A DNA stretch of 5,186 nucleotides, taken from contig JAKMCZ010000279.1 in NCBI GenBank assembly GCA_022428185.1, forward strand, positions 1 through 5,186, given 5' to 3'. The notes beneath the pieces were generated by a model that saw nothing but the letters and a program-made list of their open reading frames with translations, was not told the DNA's origin and ran no database searches. Both the position numbers and the translations under genes were made by a program. This DNA comes from Alphaproteobacteria bacterium (GTDB taxonomy: Bacteria > Pseudomonadota > Alphaproteobacteria > RS24). Shown here piece after piece: positions 1 to 5,186 of the stretch. Within the stretch, counting starts at the first letter, position 1. Each line of letters begins with the position of its first letter.

Positions 1-2051
1 TTCGGCACTTCAGTAATCGGCTTATGTGGATTATACGGGTGCGCCGCAACGCCCATATGGTCAAAGAATTGCTCATCGCCAATTAAGTCCTGATAATCAT
101 CAGGCAGGGTTTCACCGCTCAGTGCAAAACTGTCGCGTGGATGATTGAGCTGCGCCACCGGATTGTCGAAATGAACATGCATATCGTGCAGCACATCGCG
201 CGTTCGGCGGTTTTCATGATTGGGCAGTCCCCGCTTATGGTGATGCGGTTTCGGTTTCAGCGGGAAGAAATTCATATGACCAATGGAATAAGGCGCGCGC
301 TCGGTTCGTTGGGTGCTGGTCACTTCCGAGCCGGTGATGGCAATCATGTGCCCGCTCAGTCCCATTTGTTGGATAATCGGATTGAAATCAAACACCGTAT
401 CGTGCTCGGCAGCGACCATTATCTCCCCATGCTCGGCGACAAAAGTTCGAACCCGCTTAATCGGCGCAAACGCATTATCCAAGCTCGGCGCCGAGTGGAC
501 GTGCATGTCAGCCGCCATATGCGCCTCGGTCACCACAGCGCGTTTGGGCGGTGCAATATCAAGCGTCCGGTCGGTGGCATCGGCAATTTCTAATGCGATT
601 TGGCTCACCTCATATTCCGGCCCCCGCGTCGCATAAACCTGATACGCGCCTTTGGGTAAGAAAACATGGCGCAGGTCATCTGCCGCACCGGTCAGGTGGA
701 CATCTGACACCGCATATTCCTCAATCAGTCCGTCCTCGCCGGAAACCGTGTAGCCGGTAAGGTCATTCTCAAAATGCGGATTGGGCGTCCCGCCCATGCC
801 GCGAAAAGCCAGTCGCATGGCGTGACCGCGCGGCAGTGAGATGCGCGCAACTTTCGGTAGACTGATGGCCGGGAGGCGCGCGCCCTTTTCGGTAACGGTT
901 ACCTTTTGCAGCACCGGTTTGGCAGCGGTCGATAAAACCCGCAAACGATAGTTGCCCGCCGGCACGCGCGCCGCAAATTGCCCATTGGCATCGGGTGTCA
1001 CTTGAGTGAATGGCGCGCCGTCAGAACGGTCAATGTGCACCCGCGCCGTGCGCCCGTCTAAATCGACAGAACCGCTTAACAAAGGCGCGTCGGCAAAAAT
1101 CATATCGGTAATCGCGCTGACATCGGCACTGGCGGCAACGATGATTTCCTCTTCAATCCTTATCTCGTCGCCTTCATCAAGCCCCATGAAAGGCACTTGC
1201 AGCAATTGCACCAAACCCAGATTGCTGCCATCGCCAATGGTGAACGGCGATGTGAGGGTTAAAAATGCCAAAGCGCTGTTATCTGAAAGCGCAAATGCCG
1301 GCAGCTTGGCAGTCTCACCATCGGCGCTTATCCGGGTTGCAGAAATTTGGCGCATGGCATAGCTCGCCGGATGCGGTAAATCATGCGGCGACAACATCAT
1401 AACCGTATCAACCGGTCGCGCGGCTTGCGTGTAGGACATGATACCGCGCCCGACAAATTGTTCTTGTTGAAATCCATTGCTTTGCGAAAGTGTGCGCGTG
1501 TTCATCAAAAAGGTTTTCATCGACTCGAAATTCAAAGTGGCAGTCGCCAATATGCCTGTGTCAGCCGCGTCCTCATCGCTGCGCCAAATGCGTTTTGATA
1601 CACTCAGCCGTGCCCGATTTTTTTCAGTCAACGTGTAACGGGTTTCGACCATTAGCCCGCGATAGCCCCCCAATGTGGTGATGCTTGCAGAGGTTGCGCC
1701 CGTTTCCGCGCCCACATCAATCATGCCGACAGGCTTGGCAAGGCTGCCATCAAGCAGGTCTTGCTGCGAGACGAATTGGTCATCGTCACGTCCACAAAAG
1801 CCGATATCCCTTAACGTTCCGCCACGCGATGAAAAATCGCCCTCATTATCCAGCCCCGCAATGATGACGCATAGCGTCCCATTACTGAGCGCCCAATCAC
1901 CAATGCCGCCGGTGGCGTCGAGCCCGTTTTGCACATGGGTCGCGGCATTGGCAGCGGTAATTTTTTCAGCCTTTGGCTCAGCCAACGCCGTTTGACTGGC
2001 AAGCAGGCTTGAGCAAAATGTCAAAAATATCGATCGAAAAATCCGCTGCAT
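1..2051 (-). CDS. Exported CehA/McbA-like PHP-domain metallohydrolase (partial, C-terminus off the left edge)
   Basis: One uninterrupted frame of 683 codons runs from an ATG at 2051 off the left edge. Residues 1-24 form a Sec signal peptide: Arg3/Arg6, a hydrophobic core and an Ala-Leu-Ala cleavage site before Glu25. Cys13 is not in a valid lipobox, so a lipoprotein is unlikely. Residues about 45-310 form a beta-rich N-terminal domain of the kind that precedes PHP domains in large secreted relatives; Cys61 and Cys86 could form a disulfide. Residues about 325-375 resemble a carboxypeptidase-regulatory-like beta-sandwich. The PHP metal site starts at D515-M-H517-V-H519 and continues with E549-H550-D551, E576, H592 and N636-H637-P638-R639. 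The final family motif (Asp-x-His) must lie beyond the window. Known members hydrolyse esters such as carbaryl, but that substrate should not be transferred here. The gene likely encodes a periplasmic or secreted metal-dependent hydrolase of unknown substrate. The family call is firm; the function is inferred. Confidence 0.87.
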   Translation of the reverse strand, partial: MQRIFRSIFLTFCSSLLASQTALAEPKAEKITAANAATHVQNGLDATGGIGDWALSNGTLCVIIAGLDNEGDFSSRGGTLRDIGFCGRDDDQFVSQQDLLDGSLAKPVGMIDVGAETGATSASITTLGGYRGLMVETRYTLTEKNRARLSVSKRIWRSDEDAADTGILATATLNFESMKTFLMNTRTLSQSNGFQQEQFVGRGIMSYTQAARPVDTVMMLSPHDLPHPASYAMRQISATRISADGETAKLPAFALSDNSALAFLTLTSPFTIGDGSNLGLVQLLQVPFMGLDEGDEIRIEEEIIVAASADVSAITDMIFADAPLLSGSVDLDGRTARVHIDRSDGAPFTQVTPDANGQFAARVPAGNYRLRVLSTAAKPVLQKVTVTEKGARLPAISLPKVARISLPRGHAMRLAFRGMGGTPNPHFENDLTGYTVSGEDGLIEEYAVSDVHLTGAADDLRHVFLPKGAYQVYATRGPEYEVSQIALEIADATDRTLDIAPPKRAVVTEAHMAADMHVHSAPSLDNAFAPIKRVRTFVAEHGEIMVAAEHDTVFDFNPIIQQMGLSGHMIAITGSEVTSTQRTERAPYSIGHMNFFPLKPKPHHHKRGLPNHENRRTRDVLHDMHVHFDNPVAQLNHPRDSFALSGETLPDDYQDLIGDEQFFDHMGVAAHPYNPHKPITEVP

Positions 2052-2055
2052 GTTT

Positions 2056-2063
2056 CCCCCTCT
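2056..2063 (-). promoter_or_regulatory. Shine-Dalgarno of the PHP hydrolase gene
   Basis: On the minus strand AGAGGGGG is followed by AAAC and then the ATG at 2051. This purine run at standard spacing fixes the start codon, and the encoded protein then begins directly with a good signal peptide. The site lies 3 nt downstream of an 11-bp stem-loop. Confidence 0.75.
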
Positions 2064-2066
2064 GAT

Positions 2067-2102
2067 AAGCTGACAATCAAGTTATGCGCTAATTGCCAGC
2101 TT
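2067..2102 (-). promoter_or_regulatory. 11-bp stem-loop in the leader of the PHP hydrolase mRNA
   Basis: The arms at 2092-2102 and 2067-2077 read AAGCTGGCAAT and ATTGTCAGCTT on the minus strand. They pair over 11 positions around a 14-nt loop. The only non-Watson-Crick position is G-U in the minus-strand RNA, but A-C in the plus-strand RNA, so the structure suits a minus-strand transcript. It ends 3 nt before the Shine-Dalgarno and 15 nt before the ATG. A role in translation, mRNA stability or regulator binding is inferred, not shown. The DNA inverted repeat could instead be a protein operator. No known riboswitch class is recognised. Confidence 0.55.
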
Positions 2103-2106
2103 CTCG

Positions 2107-2158
2107 CTCTATTGCAGAAATAGAGAGACAAACTGTAATACCTTTGTTGCTTTTGTCT
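2107..2158 (-). repeat. Two abutting perfect inverted repeats upstream of the PHP hydrolase gene
   Basis: The arms at 2107-2113 and 2119-2125 (CTCTATT / AATAGAG) form a perfect 7-bp stem with a 5-nt loop. Directly next to it, arms at 2126-2132 and 2152-2158 (AGACAAA / TTTGTCT) form a second perfect 7-bp stem with a 19-nt loop. With the 11-bp stem at 2067-2102 they make a row of three potential hairpins covering most of the leader. They may be structured RNA if transcription starts upstream of 2158, or operator sites if it starts closer to the gene. No convincing -35/-10 pair was found in this gap; TATTAC at 2136-2141 (minus) is the nearest -10-like element, without a matching -35. Confidence 0.4.
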
Positions 2159-2185
2159 ACTCTGGCCCACTTGACCAAAGTTTTA

Positions 2186-2214
2186 AGGTGCAGAAATCTT
2201 TTTATTCTGCGCCT
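2186..2214 (-). terminator. Possible terminator of the dioxygenase gene
   Basis: A 10-position inverted repeat (AGGTGCAGAA at 2186-2195, TTCTGCGCCT at 2205-2214) with a 9-nt loop starts 4 nt after the dioxygenase stop codon. In the minus-strand RNA it has one C-A mismatch, and what follows is UAAAACUUU rather than a clean U-tract. Termination is therefore plausible from position but not textbook. The plus-strand version pairs fully through a G-U wobble, yet no plus-strand gene needs terminating here. Confidence 0.45.
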
Positions 2215-2218
2215 AAAG

Positions 2219-3391
2219 CTAAATGCTTAAATCCAAGGCGTTGTAATCGTGAAGCGAAGCGCGAGCTTCTTCATTCCATTGATAGACAAGGCCCTGGTCG
2301 CGGAACGGTTTATAAACGAAGGGTGTTTCTGCGGGAAACCGTTGGCGACGTGCATCAATGCCGTAGCCAATAACTTCGGAGCGTTTGGCAATCAAATCTG
2401 CATCAAAGATTTGCACTTCGCTATGAGTGCCCGAGCCCTCAACATTCAAAACAGAACTGCGGCGGTGAAATCCGAAATTTACGGTAATTCTCGGCTCAAA
2501 ACCGGTATTGGCAAAAGACCCATGCAGCAACTGTCGATTGCATATGATGACATCACCGGCATCACAAACAAGCGGCACAGTGCCTTCAATGCGCTCACTG
2601 CCCGACTGTGCAACCAATTTTGTGATATCAATTTTGCCTTGAGTGTGGCTGCCGGGCAAGACCCAAACGCCGTTCACCGCAGTACTGCCATAAACCTGCA
2701 CCATAAAATTGAAACCATGAATGCCGCCATCAAACTCAGGATTATCCCAATGCGTTGACCCGTCTTGATGCCATGATACCGCAGCGCCGACACCCGGCTC
2801 CTTAATAAACAGGCTTTCGTTGAACGGCGCAAAATCTCCGCCATTTATCTCTTCAGCAACTTTCAATAATTGCGGATGCCCATAAACACGCAGGCATGTC
2901 TCTGAAAACTGCAATGAACCCAAAAGCAGAAACGGCGCAAACTCTGGCGCATCATCTGCCGCCGTCGGCTCGTAAAGTTTTACTTGATGGCGGCCATTGG
3001 CAAGTTTCGTGCCGCCAAGCGGGTCGCCAAGAGATTTTGACCAAAGCAAGGTGAGGGTTGAACAATCGGCACCAAGAGCGGGCGAACCATTTGCGGCGAC
3101 CGGCGCGCCGGGGCTGACGGGAAAACGCCCCTTTAAATCATTAAGGTCAGCCTTAATGTCTTCAAGCTCATCCTCATTGATAACATCTGTGAAGATATAG
3201 AAACCGTATTTTTCATAGGCGGTAACAATGTGTTGCGACAATTGACCGTTATCCTCGAAAACAATTGGTCCGCGATTATCCATAGCCAAAGCTTTTCGCT
3301 GACCGTCGAGCAAGTATGCGCGCATCTCGTCGGATTCGTCACCGTAATGCGCCGCACATGCCTCGATAGACGCCGTAATATCTTGAACCAT
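2219..3391 (-). CDS. PhyH-family Fe(II)/2-oxoglutarate-dependent dioxygenase
   Basis: A 390-residue cytosolic protein with no signal peptide or membrane segment. It matches the phytanoyl-CoA dioxygenase (PhyH) family in its NESLFIKEPG...WHQD block, residues about 191-210. The iron facial triad is complete: His208 and Asp210 in the HxD motif and distal His290, with Arg301 eleven residues later placed to bind 2-oxoglutarate. Because Asp is present rather than Ala/Gly, hydroxylation is expected, not SyrB2-type halogenation. The family oxidises very diverse substrates (phytanoyl-CoA, ectoine, natural products), so the substrate is unknown. Starts at 3403, 3394 and 3391 share the frame. The 3391 ATG is preferred because GGAGGG at 3396-3401 lies 4 nt upstream of it; a start at 3403 would add four residues and has no good ribosome site. 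A TetR-type regulator is divergently encoded across an AT-rich gap and is the likely controller. Confidence 0.9.
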   Translation of the reverse strand: MVQDITASIEACAAHYGDESDEMRAYLLDGQRKALAMDNRGPIVFEDNGQLSQHIVTAYEKYGFYIFTDVINEDELEDIKADLNDLKGRFPVSPGAPVAANGSPALGADCSTLTLLWSKSLGDPLGGTKLANGRHQVKLYEPTAADDAPEFAPFLLLGSLQFSETCLRVYGHPQLLKVAEEINGGDFAPFNESLFIKEPGVGAAVSWHQDGSTHWDNPEFDGGIHGFNFMVQVYGSTAVNGVWVLPGSHTQGKIDITKLVAQSGSERIEGTVPLVCDAGDVIICNRQLLHGSFANTGFEPRITVNFGFHRRSSVLNVEGSGTHSEVQIFDADLIAKRSEVIGYGIDARRQRFPAETPFVYKPFRDQGLVYQWNEEARASLHDYNALDLSI

Positions 3392-3395
3392 CATG

Positions 3396-3401
3396 CCCTC
3401 C
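3396..3401 (-). promoter_or_regulatory. Shine-Dalgarno that decides the dioxygenase start
   Basis: GGAGGG on the minus strand lies 4 nt before the ATG at 3391 and only 1 nt before the ATG at 3394. It overlaps the upstream in-frame ATG at 3403. This favours 3391 as the true start over the longest reading frame. Confidence 0.6.
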
Positions 3402-3418
3402 ATGGTTTCACAGTTTTT

Positions 3419-3424
3419 ATTCTA
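3419..3424 (-). promoter_or_regulatory. Possible -10 element of the dioxygenase promoter
   Basis: TAGAAT on the minus strand differs from TATAAT at one position. With a start point near 3412 it would give a leader of about 20 nt before the ATG at 3391. Seventeen bases upstream of it the sequence is TTAATT (3442-3447), a poor -35, so an alternative sigma factor or an activator is possible. AT-richness makes chance -10 matches common here. Confidence 0.35.
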
Positions 3425-3425
3425 T

Positions 3426-3449
3426 ATTAAATTTGTATATAAATTAAAT
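3426..3449 (+). promoter_or_regulatory. 24-bp imperfect palindrome, candidate TetR operator
   Basis: Half-sites ATTAAATTTGTA (3426-3437) and TATAAATTAAAT (3438-3449) are inverted repeats with 10 of 12 base pairs matching; the mismatched pairs are 3429/3446 and 3435/3440. It lies between the divergent dioxygenase and TetR genes and spans the -35/spacer region of the proposed dioxygenase promoter. Size, symmetry and position fit a TetR-family operator. A regulator bound here could repress both directions. The site is almost entirely A and T in an AT-rich gap, so some of the symmetry may be chance. Confidence 0.5.
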
Positions 3450-3485
3450 CTACGAAACAAGGAATTTTTCGGCTATTTAAAAACG

Positions 3486-4148
3486 ATGATTTCATCTCCA
3501 ACCGCTCGCGGCATGAAAACGCGCACTGAAAACAAGCAGAAACGCAGAGAATTTATCCTTGCTTGCGCGGCCGATATCATTGCGAAGGACGGCGTTGATG
3601 CGCTGACCATTACACAACTGGCCGAACGCTCCAACGTTACGATACCCACCGTTCATAATTTGTTAGGCCGGCGCGCCGATATATTGGATACGCTGGTACG
3701 CGAAGCCATGAATGATGTCATGCGCGCAGCCACCGATTTCGATTCTTCCGACACGATCACCGCATTAGAAGATTTTATCGACGGACTCATCGGTCTTATC
3801 GCGACCAATGAACCTTATTATCGCGCCGCCTTTATTACAGGCGAGCGCATCAACTTTTTTGAGCATGCATCACCTGATGGCATCGTTGCCAATTCAAGAA
3901 ATTATGCGAGGGAGATTTGTACCCTGGCGATTAAACAAGGAAAGCTGAAAGGTGAAATTGACGAAAAACAAATTGCATTGCGTTTGTTTTCATCGCAAAG
4001 GCTGGCGCGCCTCGACTGGATGCATGGATACATAGATCTCGAAACATACCGCAAACAGGTTTTGACAGGTATGTTCATCACACTTTGTGCTGACGCATCG
4101 GCTCACTTTAAAGAGCTATTGTTGAGCAAAATTAAATCGTTGGCTTAG
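3486..4148 (+). CDS. TetR/AcrR-family transcriptional regulator
   Basis: A 220-residue protein from the ATG at 3486, or 211 residues from the ATG at 3513; both are normal for TetR repressors. Counting from 3513, residues about 12-60 form the N-terminal DNA-binding domain. Helix 1 is RREFILACAADIIAKDG, followed by the helix-turn-helix LTITQLAERSNVTIPTVHNL. The rest is an all-alpha ligand-binding and dimerisation domain. The recognition helix carries His where the family usually has Tyr, and the usual Phe-x-x-Lys after it is replaced by LGRR. The frame is open back to 3393, but a start there would overlap the divergent gene. No proper Shine-Dalgarno precedes 3486 or 3513; AAGGAA at 3459-3464 is about 21 nt away. 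A leaderless mRNA from TATTTA (3474-3479) is possible. The divergent dioxygenase is its likely target; the ligand is unknown. Confidence 0.9.
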   Translation: MISSPTARGMKTRTENKQKRREFILACAADIIAKDGVDALTITQLAERSNVTIPTVHNLLGRRADILDTLVREAMNDVMRAATDFDSSDTITALEDFIDGLIGLIATNEPYYRAAFITGERINFFEHASPDGIVANSRNYAREICTLAIKQGKLKGEIDEKQIALRLFSSQRLARLDWMHGYIDLETYRKQVLTGMFITLCADASAHFKELLLSKIKSLA

Positions 4149-4301
4149 GGGGCGCATGATTTACCTTTACCAAGTCGTCGATAGATAGGGTTAATAGCCG
4201 GTCGCTTCGCGAAATATCGCGGCAAACTGAACTAAACAGACAAAATACGAGAAAGTGAATAATGGTGAGCCCGAAACCACTCGAAATCCATTTTATCGTT
4301 T

Positions 4302-4335
4302 AATAACACAGCTTGCTTGTTTACCCTGTTTTATT
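4302..4335 (+). terminator. Possible AT-rich terminator between convergent genes
   Basis: AATAACACAG (4302-4311) and CTGTTTTATT (4326-4335) pair over 10 positions with one mismatch around a 14-nt loop. A T-rich run follows (4341-4356). On the plus strand this could end the TetR transcript, about 150 nt after its stop; on the minus strand it lies just after the stop of the membrane-protein gene, without a U-tract. The stem has only three G-C pairs, so it would be weak. Confidence 0.33.
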
Positions 4336-4342
4336 CTCTGAT

Positions 4343-4942
4343 CTATTTATTTTTTATGCTGCGCGGCGAACTTACCCTTAGCAAAAATCCAAGCCCGGCA
4401 AGCCATACAGCCACCAGAACATGGAAAATATGCCAGCTGACCGCCGGCGCCAAATAAGGAGATTGGCGAAACACCAAGACATTAAACAGCATGAGACCGG
4501 CAATCACGACCGCTTGCACTGTCGGGAGTTCTAATGTCGGAGCAGCGCGGCTGACCAACCAAATAAAACCCAATGACCAAAGCGCGAAGAACGGAACAAT
4601 TAATCGTGGAAAAGCAATTGCCGCCGCCAGCCCTATAACGGCCATAGCCAGATAGCGATTTTGCCATGTCACCCAATCCACGCGGCGACCCAGCACATCA
4701 TAGACCAGAAACATCATCGCCGCCGTGCCGCCCAGCGTTCCGGCAATGCGATGAATATCGGCTAGCCCTGCAATCAATGAGCCGTCGGGGTCAAAACCGA
4801 ACCGCACCACGCCAATCGCCGCCGCTGCGGTGAACAGCAAAATGCCGAGCGCGGCGGCGCGATGGTCATTTTTAAAAAGGCGCCGAGCGGCCCAAATGCC
4901 CGCGACCACAATCAGCAATTCGGAAATGGCGTAATGCGACAT
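4343..4942 (-). CDS. Small integral membrane protein with about seven transmembrane segments, unknown function
   Basis: A 199-residue, very hydrophobic protein of no family I can name with confidence. Likely membrane segments are at about 5-20, 28-46, 66-82, 97-112, 114-131, 140-157 and 168-189, with short charged loops and a basic tail. Notable polar residues are Asp62 and His64 at the start of the third segment, and His171 and His174 (HxxH) at the start of the seventh. This recalls the CREST superfamily of 7-TM lipid hydrolases, but the Ser/His expected in the second segment is missing, so the link is only a suggestion. The ATG at 4942 lies 9 nt after the stop of the sterol-desaturase-like gene on the same strand, so the two are probably co-transcribed and perhaps translationally coupled; no good Shine-Dalgarno is visible. 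A role in membrane lipid metabolism is inferred from the neighbour. Confidence 0.78.
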   Translation of the reverse strand: MSHYAISELLIVVAGIWAARRLFKNDHRAAALGILLFTAAAAIGVVRFGFDPDGSLIAGLADIHRIAGTLGGTAAMMFLVYDVLGRRVDWVTWQNRYLAMAVIGLAAAIAFPRLIVPFFALWSLGFIWLVSRAAPTLELPTVQAVVIAGLMLFNVLVFRQSPYLAPAVSWHIFHVLVAVWLAGLGFLLRVSSPRSIKNK

Positions 4943-4951
4943 AAAACGGGC

Positions 4952-5186
4952 CTACTCGGCAGGTGCGTGGGTCGGTTTTTCGTCAAACACACCTGCCGCG
5001 CGTTTGATGTCATGCGAGGTCAGCCTTGACCCGTCATGGCTCCAACCGGGCGGCGCGATGACATAGAGAAGACGCTGGGTCAGCGTCAGGCCGGGCCGCA
5101 CAACATCTTTCATAATTCCCCAGTATTCATGAATGAAGATGCGGAACGGGTTGAAATGCTCAAAATCTTTTACCAAACCATAATTC
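4952..5186 (-). CDS. Sterol desaturase / fatty acid hydroxylase superfamily protein (C-terminal end only)
   Basis: Only the last 77 codons plus stop lie in the window; the frame is open to the right edge, so the start is outside. The tail begins NYGLVKDFEHFNP and ends with a PPGWSHDGSR motif (about 33 residues before the stop) and a short hydrophilic tail. I recognise this layout from the C-terminal part of bacterial sterol-desaturase-family proteins, and it resembles the equivalent region of alkylglycerol monooxygenase (TMEM195/AGMO). The diagnostic His-box iron ligands lie upstream and cannot be checked. Family members are diiron membrane enzymes that hydroxylate or desaturate lipids. A TTG at 5176 is internal, not a start. 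The gene is followed after 9 nt by the 7-TM gene, suggesting an operon. Confidence 0.72.
   Translation of the reverse strand, partial: NYGLVKDFEHFNPFRIFIHEYWGIMKDVVRPGLTLTQRLLYVIAPPGWSHDGSRLTSHDIKRAAGVFDEKPTHAPAE

Noticed and set aside
141..1681. Several plus-strand open frames of 60-150 codons opposite the PHP hydrolase gene
   Set aside because: They overlap the continuous minus-strand frame that carries signal peptide and PHP motifs, and their translations (Arg/His/Ser-rich) resemble no protein family.
2249..2758. A 169-codon plus-strand open frame inside the dioxygenase region
   Set aside because: It is antisense to the well-supported PhyH gene, has no recognisable domain and no Shine-Dalgarno.
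4156..4188. A 10-codon open frame with AGGGGG upstream, just after the TetR stop codon
   Set aside because: It is too short to support as a gene; the G-run overlaps the stop region and no conservation can be judged.
4208..4221. CGCGA/TCGCG inverted repeat after the TetR gene, considered as a terminator
   Set aside because: The stem is only 5 bp and is followed by CAAACTGAAC with no T-tract.
5174..5176. TTG as a possible start of the rightmost gene
   Set aside because: The frame continues upstream to the window edge with family-like residues (Asn-Tyr-Gly), so this is an internal Leu codon.
1..5186. Signs of mobile elements, CRISPR arrays, toxin-antitoxin or phage-defence genes
   Set aside because: No transposase, integrase, regularly spaced direct repeats, terminal repeats or defence domains were found.

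Overview
This 5.2 kb stretch of bacterial DNA has intermediate base composition. It carries five protein-coding genes, four on the minus strand and one on the plus strand. Gene content is an exported PHP-type metallohydrolase, a PhyH-family dioxygenase with a divergent TetR regulator, and a sterol-desaturase-like gene followed by a small multi-pass membrane protein. Together with the GGCGCGCC-rich coding sequence, this suggests a Gram-negative proteobacterium, most likely an alphaproteobacterium. The lineage is inferred from style and family content only; no rRNA or other marker is present. No tRNA, rRNA, CRISPR array, insertion sequence or phage gene was seen.

Layout. Positions 1-2051 (minus) hold the first 683 codons of a secreted CehA/McbA-like PHP-domain metallohydrolase whose C-terminus lies beyond the left edge. 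The 167-nt gap at 2052-2218 is almost filled with inverted repeats. Reading in minus-strand direction, these are a probable terminator for the upstream gene (2186-2214), two abutting 7-bp stems (2126-2158 and 2107-2125), and an 11-bp stem (2067-2102) ending 3 nt before a strong Shine-Dalgarno. Positions 2219-3391 (minus) encode a PhyH-family Fe(II)/2-oxoglutarate dioxygenase with an intact facial triad. A very AT-rich intergenic region (about 3404-3485) holds a 24-bp imperfect palindrome and a possible dioxygenase promoter. A divergent TetR-family repressor gene follows (3486-4148, plus). The convergent gap 4149-4342 has no gene; near its right end is an AT-rich hairpin followed by a T-rich run, a possible terminator. 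Positions 4343-4942 (minus) encode a 199-residue protein with about seven membrane segments. It lies 9 nt after the stop of a sterol-desaturase-family gene (4952-5186, minus), of which only the C-terminal tail is in the window.

How the genes may work together. The TetR gene and the dioxygenase gene form a classical divergent regulator/target pair, with the palindrome as the obvious operator candidate. The desaturase-like gene and the 7-TM gene look like a co-transcribed membrane-lipid unit. The PHP hydrolase has its own long structured leader and is probably controlled separately from the dioxygenase, although both lie on the same strand. No substrate can be assigned to any of the enzymes from this window alone.
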